Below are positions 42,769-50,678 of a DNA stretch of 64,000 bases, piece after piece. This DNA comes from Kribbella jiaozuonensis. Lineage in GTDB: Bacteria > Actinomycetota > Actinomycetes > Propionibacteriales > Kribbellaceae. The notes below the pieces were generated by a model, which did no database searches, was not told the origin of the DNA, and worked only from the letters and a program-made list of their open reading frames with translations. A program made the translations under genes and the position numbers. Each line of letters begins with the position of its first letter. Within the stretch, counting starts at the first letter, position 1. Location: assembly GCF_005233875.1 (NCBI RefSeq), contig NZ_SZPZ01000002.1, positions 1,116,001 through 1,180,000 of the forward strand, read 5' to 3'.

Positions 42769-42802
42769 GCTGCCCGCCCCCAACACTCTGGGAGCGGGCA
42801 GC
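42769..42802 (-). terminator. terminator between the exporter and glyA
   Basis: Stem GCTGCCCGC (42769-42777) pairs with GCGGGCAGC (42794-42802), loop 16 bases with extra inner pairs. Reading on the minus strand it is followed by TTTCTT, so it is a rho-independent terminator for glyA; it can also stop exporter transcripts arriving from the other side. Confidence 0.75.
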
Positions 42803-42808
42803 CGGTGA

Positions 42809-44257
42809 TCAGTTGAGTACGAGGCCCGGGTACAGCGGGTGCTTGTCGAGGATCTCGGCCGAGGCGGCGCGCGTCTTGTCCGCGACGCCGTCGGCGAGGA
42901 CGTACTTCGCCTTCGACGCCGCGCCCGCGGACGTGGTCGTCGGGGTGGTCGCGGACAGTACGTCCACGATCAGCTCGGCGACCCGGTCGAACTCGTCGGC
43001 GCCGAACCCGCGCGTGGTCAGCGCCGGCGTACCGATCCGGACGCCCGAGGTGTACCAGGCGCCGTTCGGGTCGCGCGGTACGGCGTTCCGGTTGGTGACG
43101 ATGCCCGCGTCGAGCAGCGCGGACTCGGCTTGCCGGCCGGTGATGCCGTACGACGAGACGTCGAGCAGGACCAGGTGGTTCTCGGTGCCGTCCGTCACGA
43201 GCTTCACGCCACGCTTCATCAGGCCCTCGGCGAGTACGACGGCGTTGTCCGCGACTGCCTGCGCGTAATCACGGAACGACGGCTGCCGCGCCTCGGCCAG
43301 CGCGACCGCCTTCGCGGCCATCGTCTGGCTCAGCGGACCGCCCAGCACCATCGGGCAACCGCGGTCGACGGACTCGGCGTACTCCGGCTGGCAGAGCACC
43401 ATGCCGCCGCGCGGACCACGCAGCGACTTGTGCGTCGTCGTCGTGGTGACGTGCGCGTGCGGGACCGGATCGAAGTCGCCGGTGAAGACCTTGCCCGCGA
43501 CCAGGCCGGCGAAGTGCGCCATGTCGACCATCAGCGTCGCGCCGACCTCGTCGGCGATCTCGCGCATCTTGGCGAAGTTCACCTTGCGCGGGTACGCCGA
43601 GTAGCCGGCGATCAGGATCAGCGGCTTGAACTCGCGGGCCTTGCGGGCGACCTCGTCGTAGTCGAGCAGCCCGGTCTCCGGGTCGGTGCCGTACGAGTGC
43701 TGGTTGAACATCTTGCCGGAGATGTTCGGCCGGAAGCCGTGCGTCAGGTGACCGCCGGCGTCCAGCGACATGCCGAGCATCTTCTGGTCGCCGAGCGCCT
43801 TGCGGAGCTTGGACCAGTCGTCCTCGGACAGGTCGTTGACGTGCTTGGCGCCCGCCTCGGCCAGCGCCGGGGACTCGATCCGCTGCGCCAGGATCGCCCA
43901 GAACGCGACCAGGTTCGCGTCGATGCCGGAGTGCGGCTGGACGTAGGCGTGCGGGGCGTCGAACAGCGCGGTCGCGTGGTCGGCCGCGGCCTGCTCGACG
44001 GTGTCGACGTTCTGGCAGCCGGCGTAGAAGCGGTGGCCGATCGTGCCCTCGGCGTACTTGTCCGAGAGCCAGTTGCCCATCGTCAGCAGCGTGGCGGGGG
44101 AGGCGTAGTTCTCGCTCGCGATCAGCTTCAGCGAGGACCGCTGGTCGGCCAGCTCGGCCTTGATCGCGCCGGCGATGGTCGGTTCGACCGCGGCGATCAC
44201 CTGCAGGGCGTTGTTGTACGCGGCCGACGCGGCGGCGGCATCGAAGGGTTGAGTCAT
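42809..44257 (-). CDS. glyA: serine hydroxymethyltransferase
   Basis: A 482-residue PLP enzyme, somewhat longer than the usual 415-430, with an N-terminal extension (MTQPFDAAAASAAYNNALQV). Signature regions: SLKLIASENYAS near 42-53, PLP lysine in TTTTTHKSLRGPRGGM, and HGFRPNISG. It converts serine and tetrahydrofolate to glycine and methylene-tetrahydrofolate. A ZTP riboswitch precedes it, so expression should follow folate one-carbon status. Confidence 0.95.
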   Translation of the reverse strand: MTQPFDAAAASAAYNNALQVIAAVEPTIAGAIKAELADQRSSLKLIASENYASPATLLTMGNWLSDKYAEGTIGHRFYAGCQNVDTVEQAAADHATALFDAPHAYVQPHSGIDANLVAFWAILAQRIESPALAEAGAKHVNDLSEDDWSKLRKALGDQKMLGMSLDAGGHLTHGFRPNISGKMFNQHSYGTDPETGLLDYDEVARKAREFKPLILIAGYSAYPRKVNFAKMREIADEVGATLMVDMAHFAGLVAGKVFTGDFDPVPHAHVTTTTTHKSLRGPRGGMVLCQPEYAESVDRGCPMVLGGPLSQTMAAKAVALAEARQPSFRDYAQAVADNAVVLAEGLMKRGVKLVTDGTENHLVLLDVSSYGITGRQAESALLDAGIVTNRNAVPRDPNGAWYTSGVRIGTPALTTRGFGADEFDRVAELIVDVLSATTPTTTSAGAASKAKYVLADGVADKTRAASAEILDKHPLYPGLVLN

Positions 44258-44287
44258 CGTTGTCTCTCCTGCGGTTGCAGTCGGTCG

Positions 44288-44370
44288 AAGGCACCCAGGC
44301 GCACGGTGCCGACGGGTTTCGCTCCCCGGTGGTTATCCACCTCAGCGCGCCAGTCGCGACGCGCTCACCC
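44288..44370 (-). promoter_or_regulatory. ZTP (pfl) riboswitch upstream of glyA
   Basis: On the minus strand the leader has, in order: GGGTGAGC, TCGCGACTGGCGC, the hairpin GGTGGATAACCACC, GGGGAGCG followed by AAACCC (pairing with GGGT), and 3' GCGCCTGGGTGCC. GYGACUGGCR, CCGGGGAGCG and GCCUGGG are the conserved elements of the pfl/ZTP motif, and CTGGCGC with GCGCC can make the known pseudoknot. ZTP/ZMP riboswitches turn on glyA when 10-formyl-tetrahydrofolate is short. It slightly overlaps the end of the acyl-CoA dehydrogenase gene. Confidence 0.88.
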
Positions 44371-45984
44371 TATCGCGCGCCGGACGATCTGATCGAACGG
44401 TGTCGTCCGCGGCAGCGTGCCGAACACGCCACCCCAGTCGTTGGCCAACCGGGACGCCACGAACGCGTCTGCGACGGCCGGGGTCGAATGCCTGACGAGT
44501 AGCGAACCCTGCAGGCAAAGGGCCATCTGGGCGGCCAGCCTGCGGGCGCCGGCTTCGGCGTTCTCGATGTCAGCAAGCGCTTGCAGTACGTCGTTCACCG
44601 CGGCGTCGAGCCGTGCGTCGGCCCCTTGCACCGCAGCCATCTCACCCAGCCAGGCCTCGAGCGACTCCGGCCGGCGCAGCGCCCGCAGTACGTCGAGCGC
44701 GTTGACGTTGCCCGATCCTTCCCAGATCGAGTTGAGCGGCGACTCGCGGTAGAGCAGCGGGAGGCCCGACTCCTCGACGTACCCGTTCCCGCCGAGACAC
44801 TCCAGCGCCTCGGCGACCATGAACGGCGTCCGCTTGCATACCCAGAACTTCGCCAATGGCAGCGCAATGCGGCGGAAGGCTGCTTCCTTCGGGTCCGATG
44901 AGTCGACAGCGGCGGCGAGACGCATGGCCAGGGCGGTCGCGGCCTCGCTTTCGATCGCCAGGTCGGCCAGTACGTTCTGCATCGCCGGCTTGTCGGCGAG
45001 CAACCCACCGAAAGCCGAGCGGTGCTGCGTGTGCCAGATCGCCTCGACGAGGGCTTTCCGTTGCAGCGCCGACGAGCCCAGGACACAGTCGAGCCGGGTG
45101 GCGGCGACCATCTCGATGATCGTCCGCACGCCCGCACCTTCATCGCCGAGCCGGTAGCCGATCGTGCCGTGGAACTCGACCTCAGACGACGCGTTCGACC
45201 GGTTCCCGAGCTTGTCCTTCAGCCGCTGCAGTGCGAACGGGTTCCGGTTGCCGTCGGCAAGCACCCGCGGTACGACGAAGCAGCTCAGCCCGTCCGGCGC
45301 CTGCGCCAGCACCAGGAACACGTCGACCTGCGGCGCCGAGCAGAACCACTTGTGCCCGTTCAGCTGATACTCACCGTCATCGCCCACCGGCGTCGCGGTC
45401 GTGAGATTCGCCCGTACGTCGGAGCCGCCCTGCTTCTCGGTCATCCCCATCCCGGCGAGCACACCGCTCTTCGCCGCGACCGGCAACCGGCGTACGTCGT
45501 ACTCCGTCGACGCCAGCTGCGGGACCCACTCCTTCGCGAGGCGCTCGTCCGCCCGGAGCGCCGGGACCGCGGCGTACGTCATCGAGATCGGGCAACCGTG
45601 CCCCGGCTCGACCTGGGACCACAGGTAGAACCCGGCCGCCCGGGTCAGATGCGGCGACGGCCGATCGCTCGTCCACGGCGCGGCCTGCAACCCGAAGCCG
45701 ACGGCCTGCTCCATCAGCCAGTGCCACGAGGGGTGGAACTCGACCTCGTCGATGCGGTTCCCGTACCGGTCGTGGGTGCGCAGTACGGGCGGGTTCTGGT
45801 TCGCCGGGAGGGCCTGTGCGCGGGCCTCCTCGGAGCCCGCCAGCTCGCCGATCCGGCGTAGACCGGGGTCGTCGGCCAGGTCGGCGTACGGACGCAGAGC
45901 GTCACCGAGAGCCGCATCCTGGGTGAAGAAGTTCACGCCCCGCAGTGGGGGAGCCTGATTCGTTACCGCGAATGGGTCCGCCAT
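44365..45984 (-). CDS. AidB-like acyl-CoA dehydrogenase
   Basis: A 539-residue flavoprotein, the length of AidB rather than of the 380-residue classical enzymes. AidB-type N-terminus (PPLRGVNFFTQDAALGDAL), FAD-binding GMGMTEKQGGSDVRANLTTA and the substrate-side RLKDKLGNRSNASSEVEFHG are present, then ALECLGGNGYVEESGLPLLY and RESPLNSIWEGSGNV with the conserved arginine region. E. coli AidB is part of the alkylation response. Here it is upstream of glyA, possibly a separate transcript. Confidence 0.9.
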   Translation of the reverse strand: MADPFAVTNQAPPLRGVNFFTQDAALGDALRPYADLADDPGLRRIGELAGSEEARAQALPANQNPPVLRTHDRYGNRIDEVEFHPSWHWLMEQAVGFGLQAAPWTSDRPSPHLTRAAGFYLWSQVEPGHGCPISMTYAAVPALRADERLAKEWVPQLASTEYDVRRLPVAAKSGVLAGMGMTEKQGGSDVRANLTTATPVGDDGEYQLNGHKWFCSAPQVDVFLVLAQAPDGLSCFVVPRVLADGNRNPFALQRLKDKLGNRSNASSEVEFHGTIGYRLGDEGAGVRTIIEMVAATRLDCVLGSSALQRKALVEAIWHTQHRSAFGGLLADKPAMQNVLADLAIESEAATALAMRLAAAVDSSDPKEAAFRRIALPLAKFWVCKRTPFMVAEALECLGGNGYVEESGLPLLYRESPLNSIWEGSGNVNALDVLRALRRPESLEAWLGEMAAVQGADARLDAAVNDVLQALADIENAEAGARRLAAQMALCLQGSLLVRHSTPAVADAFVASRLANDWGGVFGTLPRTTPFDQIVRRAIG

Positions 45985-46002
45985 GTCAGTACGGTAAGCG
46001 GT

Positions 46003-47208
46003 ATGGCACGTATCGGGGCAGGACCCACTGGTGGGAGCTCCCTCTCATTGGCATGGGTTCGCCGGATCCCCGCGACGACCTGGAGTCTGCTGACGCAGAC
46101 CGTCGGGGTGTGCTTGCGGTACCGCGTCACGGGGCTCGCGGCCGAGGGGGCGTTCTTCGCGATCCTCTCGCTGCCGCCGCTGATCTTCGGGCTCGCCGGA
46201 TCGCTCGGTTACATCGCGAGCAAATGGTTCGAGGTCGAGACGATCAACGACATCAAGCAGCAGATCGTCGATCTGGCCGCCCGCGCGCTGACCGACGACT
46301 CGATCAAGAGCGTCATCTCGCCGACCCTCGACCAGGTGCTGAACGGCGGCCGGCCGGACGTCATCTCGATCGGTTTCGTGCTGTCGCTGTGGTCCGGCAG
46401 CCGCGCGCTGAACGTGTTCGTCGACACGATCACGATCATGTACGGGATGGGCGGCAAGCGCGGCATCGTCCGGACCCGCGCGCTGTCGTTCAGCCTGTAC
46501 TGCGCGGCGCTGATCATCGGCGTGATCGTTCTGCCGCTGGTGCTGGCCGGTCCGGACGCGGTCCAGGCGCTGCTGCCGCATCGGCTCGACTTCCTGAACC
46601 AGCTGTACTGGCCGGTCGTCACGATCCTGTCGGCGGGCTTCTTGAACACCCTGTACCACCTGTCGGTGCCGATCCGGACGCCGTGGGTCTCCGACCTGCC
46701 CGGCTCGTTCCTGGCGTTGTCGATCTGGATCCTGGGCAGCTTCGTCCTGCGCTGGGTCCTGCAGAGCACCGTTGGTGGTACGTCGATCTACGGTCCGCTG
46801 GCCGCGCCGATCGCCGTACTGATGTGGCTGTACATGACAGCTATCGCAGTACTGATAGGTGCGGCGTTGAATGCCGTGGTGGACCGGCTGTGGCCGCACA
46901 AGCAGCATGTCGCCGAGGTGAAGGCTGCCGCCGCCGACGAGGACGAGATCGAGCCGGTGATGAAGGCTGAGCCGGAGCGGCACCACGACCACTCGCTGAC
47001 GCCGGTTGAGTCGGACGAGCGGCCGGAGGCCGAGGTGGCGCGCAAGATCGAGGAACTCGCCGAGCGACCGCCTGCGCCCGCTGCTGCTGCGGCGCCTGAG
47101 GCTCCTGCGGCTCCTGTTGACGAGGAGCCCGCGGCTGAGGAGCCTGAGCGGAAGCCTGCGTCGGTCGGAAAATCCGGTGCGCAGAGTGACACCGACGACC
47201 TAGTCTGA
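46003..47208 (+). CDS. YihY/virulence factor BrkB-family membrane protein
   Basis: A 401-residue protein. About six transmembrane helices in residues 30-290 with the family elements RYRVTGLAAEGAFFAILSLP and SIYGPLAAPIAVLMWLYMTA. A long acidic/Pro-Ala cytoplasmic tail (AAAAAPEAPAAPVDEEPAAE) follows from about 300. Earlier naming as ribonuclease BN is a known misassignment; function is not settled. It is divergent from the AidB-like gene with only 18 bases between starts. Confidence 0.85.
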   Translation: MARIGAGPTGGSSLSLAWVRRIPATTWSLLTQTVGVCLRYRVTGLAAEGAFFAILSLPPLIFGLAGSLGYIASKWFEVETINDIKQQIVDLAARALTDDSIKSVISPTLDQVLNGGRPDVISIGFVLSLWSGSRALNVFVDTITIMYGMGGKRGIVRTRALSFSLYCAALIIGVIVLPLVLAGPDAVQALLPHRLDFLNQLYWPVVTILSAGFLNTLYHLSVPIRTPWVSDLPGSFLALSIWILGSFVLRWVLQSTVGGTSIYGPLAAPIAVLMWLYMTAIAVLIGAALNAVVDRLWPHKQHVAEVKAAAADEDEIEPVMKAEPERHHDHSLTPVESDERPEAEVARKIEELAERPPAPAAAAAPEAPAAPVDEEPAAEEPERKPASVGKSGAQSDTDDLV

Positions 47209-47220
47209 CCACATCAGAAC

Positions 47221-47238
47221 GGTCCCTGGCTCGGGACC
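47221..47238 (+). terminator. hairpin after yihY-like gene
   Basis: GGTCCC (47221-47226), loop TGGCTC, GGGACC (47233-47238): a perfect six-base stem with no T tract. It may be a weak terminator for the upstream gene or part of the leader of the short ORF and rsgA. Confidence 0.4.
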
Positions 47239-47264
47239 GACCGGACCGGAGGGAGGCAGCCGCC

Positions 47265-47324
47265 ATGAGCTACTACCAGGCCCAACGGCCTGCTGTCTCC
47301 GACACTGTCCGTCCGCTGAGCTGA
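47265..47324 (+). CDS. 19-codon upstream ORF before rsgA
   Basis: ATG 47265 is preceded by GGAGGGAGG (47249-47257), a better ribosome-binding site than most genes here, and encodes MSYYQAQRPAVSDTVRPLS. It ends 33 bases before the rsgA start. A Tyr-Tyr pair, proline-containing codons and the position suggest a translated leader peptide that could tune rsgA expression. No family known; it may be chance. Confidence 0.45.
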   Translation: MSYYQAQRPAVSDTVRPLS

Positions 47325-47357
47325 GCTCGCGGCCGGGCCCTCTGAAAGGTTCGCCGC

Positions 47358-48425
47358 ATGTCAGCCACACTCCAGGCCCTGGGACTCGACAGTTCCACGG
47401 CCGACTTCTTGCAATCCGTCCCGGAAGAGCTGGTCCCGGGACGCGTCGCCCGGGTCGACAAGGGCCTGGCGACAGTCTTCACCACCGACGGCCCGGTCCG
47501 CGCCAGCTGGTCCGGCGCACTGCTCACCGCGATCGCCGCCGACGCACAGGCCGGCCCATGTACGGGGGACTGGGTCGTACTGCGGTTCTGGCCCGACGAC
47601 CGCATCACCGTCGAGTCGGTGCTGCCACGCCGCACTGCGATCGTCCGGGCGGAGGTCGGCGGGTCGTCGCGCGGGCAGGTGCTCGCCTCGAACGTCGATG
47701 TGATCGCCATCGTTGTCGGACTGGTCCCGGAGCCGAACATCGTGCGCATCGAGCGTTTCATGGCGCTGGCGTGGGAGAGCGGCGCACGGCCGGTCGTCGT
47801 ACTGACGAAATCCGACCTGGTCGGTGACGCCGATTCGGTAGCCGAGGACGTCGCGCTGGCCGCGCCCGGCGCCGACGTACTGGTGTGCAGTGCGACCACT
47901 GGCCCGGGGATGGACGACGTACGTGCGCTGGTGGCGGGAGATGCCACTCTGGCATTGCTGGGGTCGAGTGGTGCGGGCAAGTCGTCACTGGTGAACGCAC
48001 TGGCCGGTGTGGAACTCCTGGACGTGCAGGACATCCGTGAGGACGGCAAGGGCCGTCACACGTCGGTGCGGCGTGAGCTGATCGTGCTGCCCAGCGGAGG
48101 GATCGTCATCGACACGCCTGGGCTGCGGGGGATCGGTCTGCAGGAGTCAGGGGAGGGGCTGGCAGCGGCGTTCCCGGACATCACCGCGCTGGCGGAGCGG
48201 TGCAAGTTCAAGGACTGCTCGCATGTGATGGAGCCCGACTGTGCTGTGCGAGCAGCTCTGGACGACGGCTCGTTGCCGTACCGGCGCTACGAGAGCTGGG
48301 TGAAGCTGCAGCGCGAGGCGGCGTACATGGCACGTCGGGCGGACATCCGGCTGCGCAACGAGATGAAGAAGGAGTGGGTCCGGGCCAGCAAGTCGTACCG
48401 TCGCGACCACAAGCCACGACCCTGA
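47358..48425 (+). CDS. rsgA: ribosome small subunit-dependent GTPase
   Basis: A 355-residue circularly permuted GTPase. The order G4-G1-G3 is visible: TKSD (about 154), GSSGAGKSS (about 202-210) and DTPGLRGIG (about 255-263). An OB fold precedes and a zinc finger follows (CKFKDCSHVMEPDCAV). It helps late maturation of the 30S subunit. A short ORF with a strong ribosome-binding site precedes it. Confidence 0.95.
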   Translation: MSATLQALGLDSSTADFLQSVPEELVPGRVARVDKGLATVFTTDGPVRASWSGALLTAIAADAQAGPCTGDWVVLRFWPDDRITVESVLPRRTAIVRAEVGGSSRGQVLASNVDVIAIVVGLVPEPNIVRIERFMALAWESGARPVVVLTKSDLVGDADSVAEDVALAAPGADVLVCSATTGPGMDDVRALVAGDATLALLGSSGAGKSSLVNALAGVELLDVQDIREDGKGRHTSVRRELIVLPSGGIVIDTPGLRGIGLQESGEGLAAAFPDITALAERCKFKDCSHVMEPDCAVRAALDDGSLPYRRYESWVKLQREAAYMARRADIRLRNEMKKEWVRASKSYRRDHKPRP

Positions 48426-48441
48426 TGAAAAGATCGTCTGC

Positions 48442-49185
48442 ATGAACCGATCTGTGCTGGTGACAGGAGCATCCCGGGGGATCGGAGCGGCGACGGCCCG
48501 CGCCTTCGCCGCCGCAGGCGACCGAGTGGCAGTCCACTACAGCGCCTCAGCCGACGCAGCAGCCCAGGTACTGAAGGAGCTCCCCGGCACAGGCCACGTA
48601 ATGGTCGAGGCCGATCTCGCTGATCCCTCGGCGATCGAGTCGATGGTCGACGACGCCGCAAGAGCCCTGGGCAGCATCGACGTACTGGTCAACAACGCCG
48701 GCCTCTACGTACCCCACCGAATCCGCGAAACGACGTACGCCGAGTGGCAGCAGGCGTGGGCGGAGACGCTCGCGGTGAACCTCGTCGGGCCATCCAACGT
48801 CACCTGGTGCGCGGTCCGGCACATGGGCCGCGGCGGGCGGATCGTGAACGTCTCGTCCCGCGGCGCGTTCCGCGGCGAGCCGAACCAGCCGGCGTATGGC
48901 GCTTCGAAGGCCGCGATCGTGTCGTTGACCCAGTCGCTTGCTCGAGCCCTGGGCCCCGAAGGCATCGCCGTCACAGCCATTGCCCCTGGCTGGACGGTCA
49001 CCGATATGGCCGCCGTGAACCTGTCCGGCGACGGCTACGACCGCCGCCGCCTCGAGAGCCCTTTGGAACGAGTAGCCGATCCCTCTGAGGTCGCGGCCGC
49101 CATCATGTATCTCGCTTCCGCGGAAGCCGAGTTCGCCACCGGCACCGTCCTGGACTTCAACGGCGCCTCCCACCTCCGCATGTAA
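48442..49185 (+). CDS. short-chain dehydrogenase/reductase
   Basis: A 247-residue classical SDR: cofactor site TGASRGIGAAT at 8-18, NNAG at about 85, catalytic Ser in VNVSSRG and YxxxK in QPAYGASKAA (about 151-160). Cofactor preference is unclear (an Arg after the glycine motif region favours NADP). It starts 16 bases after rsgA and is probably in the same transcript. Substrate unknown; FabG-like functions are possible. Confidence 0.9.
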   Translation: MNRSVLVTGASRGIGAATARAFAAAGDRVAVHYSASADAAAQVLKELPGTGHVMVEADLADPSAIESMVDDAARALGSIDVLVNNAGLYVPHRIRETTYAEWQQAWAETLAVNLVGPSNVTWCAVRHMGRGGRIVNVSSRGAFRGEPNQPAYGASKAAIVSLTQSLARALGPEGIAVTAIAPGWTVTDMAAVNLSGDGYDRRRLESPLERVADPSEVAAAIMYLASAEAEFATGTVLDFNGASHLRM

Positions 49186-49227
49186 AACCATTCGCCGCGC
49201 CTCCGTGGACTAGCTACTGTCCACCTC

Positions 49228-49263
49228 GTGCATCGCATCATCTGCCCGCCGGCCGCCGCTTAG
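49228..49263 (+). CDS. 11-residue leader peptide upstream of the EamA transporter
   Basis: GTG 49228 encodes MHRIICPPAAA then TAG. TACTGT (49215-49220) with TTCGCC (49191-49196) 18 bases upstream forms a promoter whose start site would fall at about 49227, so the peptide is probably read from a leaderless message. The hairpin at 49281-49301 follows after 17 bases, an attenuator layout. The rare-looking Ile-Ile-Cys-Pro-Pro run may be the sensing element. Candidate only. Confidence 0.45.
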   Translation: MHRIICPPAAA

Positions 49264-49280
49264 CGGACGGCTTCCCAACG

Positions 49281-49301
49281 CTCAGGTCGCTCTGACCTGA
49301 G
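49281..49301 (+). promoter_or_regulatory. attenuator-like hairpin in the EamA leader
   Basis: CTCAGGTC (49281-49288), loop GCTCT, GACCTGAG (49294-49301): a perfect eight-base stem. A second possible stem, GTTCGC (49314-49319) with GCGAAC (49338-49343), follows before the gene start at 49358. No T tract, so a folding switch or a rho-dependent block is more likely than simple termination. Confidence 0.5.
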
Positions 49302-49357
49302 CTCCTTCGGCCTGTTCGCAGACGCCCCACCTTCACCGCGAACATCCGGAGCAACCG

Positions 49358-50182
49358 ATGCACTCCCGTCTCTCCACCAGACGTGCCCTCATGTACGTCG
49401 TCATCGCCGCCATCGCCTGGGGCACCGGCGGCCCGACCGGCGCACTCCTCACCCAACACGCCGGCCTGACTCCCACAGCGACGTCCTTCTGGCGCCTGGC
49501 CACAGCAGCCCTCTGGCTGGCCCTGGCCCGCCGCCTGTCAGGCCGAGGAGCCGCCCGACCGCACTTCACCGCAACCCCACTGCGCCATCTGGTCGGCGGA
49601 GCCGGCCTGGCCCTCTGCCAACTCGGCTACTTCATCGCCATCCCTCGAGTAGGCGTAGGCATAGCCACGGTCATAGCGCTCGGCGCCGCCCCCGTCCTCA
49701 TCACCCTCGCAACGAGAGAACGCTTCACCAAGTCCATCCTCGTCGCCCTGGTCGGCCTCACCCTCCTGACCTTCACCACCGGCCAAGCCAACCTCACAGG
49801 CATAGCAGCAGCCCTGGCCTCAGCTACCGGCTACTCAGCAACAACAATCCTCAACCGCCACACCCCAGACCCCCTGACCACCGCATTCATAGGCTTCGTC
49901 ACAGGCGCAGCCTTCCTACTCCCATTCGCCGCCCTACCGACCACCCCCGCCGGCTGGCTCCTGATCGCCTACTTCGGCCTGATCCCCACGGCCCTCGCTT
50001 ACACCCTCTTCTACACAGGCCTGAGAGCCCTCAGAGCCTCCACCGCATCCGTAGTAGCCCTACTAGAACCAGTAGTAGCCACCGCAATAGGTGCAGCCCT
50101 CTTCCAAGAACACCTGTCAACGATGTCCCTGGTAGGCGGCGTACTGCTCCTGTTGGCCGTAACAACCCAAGCCAGGAGGTGA
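49358..50182 (+). CDS. EamA-family (DMT) transporter
   Basis: A 274-residue membrane protein with ten helices in two EamA repeats: repeat 1 starts ALMYVVIAAIAWGTGGPTGA and repeat 2 starts LTGIAAALASATGYSATTIL. It exports or imports a small metabolite, often an amino acid or its analogue; nothing in the sequence sets the substrate. Codons in the last third are rich in GTA, CTA and ATA. It carries a leader peptide and hairpin upstream and ends 22 bases from the terminator of the opposing tRNA cluster. Confidence 0.9.
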   Translation: MHSRLSTRRALMYVVIAAIAWGTGGPTGALLTQHAGLTPTATSFWRLATAALWLALARRLSGRGAARPHFTATPLRHLVGGAGLALCQLGYFIAIPRVGVGIATVIALGAAPVLITLATRERFTKSILVALVGLTLLTFTTGQANLTGIAAALASATGYSATTILNRHTPDPLTTAFIGFVTGAAFLLPFAALPTTPAGWLLIAYFGLIPTALAYTLFYTGLRALRASTASVVALLEPVVATAIGAALFQEHLSTMSLVGGVLLLLAVTTQARR

Positions 50183-50204
50183 AGCAGCCGCACAACACGA
50201 CGAA

Positions 50205-50242
50205 GGCGACCCGGCCGACGCTTTGCGTCGGTATGGGTCGCC
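50205..50242 (-). terminator. terminator of tRNA cluster 1
   Basis: Outer stem GGCGACCC/GGGTCGCC (50205-50212 and 50235-50242) and inner stem CCGACGC/GCGTCGG (50215-50221 and 50225-50231) around TTT. On the minus strand it follows tRNA-Val by 11 bases and is trailed by TTCGTCGTGTTGTG. It may also stop transcription from the EamA gene. Confidence 0.75.
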
Positions 50243-50253
50243 TATCGACTTCG

Positions 50254-50325
50254 TGGACGATACTGGGATCGAACCAGTGACCTCTTCCGTGTCAGGGAAG
50301 CGCGCTACCGCTGCGCCAATCGTCC
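50254..50325 (-). tRNA. tRNA-Val (GAC)
   Basis: 72-base cloverleaf: acceptor GGACGAT pairs with ATCGTCC plus discriminator A; D arm GCGC-AGCGGTA-GCGC; anticodon stem TTCCC with loop CTGACAC giving anticodon GAC; T arm with GGTTCGATCC. CCA is not encoded. It is identical to the copy at 60249-60320. Confidence 0.95.
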
Positions 50326-50352
50326 AGGAAACTCAACACTACTGAAGTTTCG

Positions 50353-50423
50353 AGGTGGAGACGGGATTCGAACCCGTGTACACGGCTTTGCAGGCCGTTG
50401 CCTCGCCTCTCGGCCACTCCACC
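50353..50423 (-). tRNA. tRNA-Cys (GCA)
   Basis: 71-base cloverleaf: acceptor GGTGGAG/CTCCACC, discriminator T; anticodon arm ACGGC-CTGCAAA-GCCGT with GCA; T loop GGTTCGAATC. Identical to the copy at 60147-60217. Confidence 0.95.
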
Positions 50424-50462
50424 AAAGAGACGTGCCACAAAGTTTGGGGCGAACCCTCTCCG

Positions 50463-50535
50463 AGCGGACGACCGGGTTCGAACCGGCGACCTCAACCTTG
50501 GCAAGGTTGCGCTCTACCAACTGAGCTACGTCCGC
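50463..50535 (-). tRNA. tRNA-Gly (GCC)
   Basis: 73-base cloverleaf: acceptor GCGGACG/CGTCCGC, discriminator T; D arm AGCTCAGTTGGTAGAGC; anticodon loop CTTGCCAAG with GCC; T loop GGTTCGAACC. Identical to the copy at 60013-60085, including 14 downstream bases (TCGGAGAGGGTTCG including the discriminator). Confidence 0.95.
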
Positions 50536-50571
50536 ATCACCCCGAGCAGTTTCCCTCGGTGCGAGAGCAGA

Positions 50572-50599
50572 ACAGTAGCGCACTTTCCGCCCGGACAAA
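50572..50599 (-). promoter_or_regulatory. promoter of tRNA cluster 1
   Basis: On the minus strand TTTGTC (50599-50594) and TACTGT (50577-50572) are 16 bases apart; the start site would be near 50565, about 30 bases before tRNA-Gly. It resembles the cluster 2 promoter (TTTTTG, then TAATGTTCT versus TACTGTTCT). Confidence 0.6.
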
Positions 50600-50678
50600 A
50601 ACCGGATTCCACGCCGTGAATCGGTCCCCATCCGTCACTCGAGTCACAGCGAACCTGTCCACTCGACACGCCGTCCGA

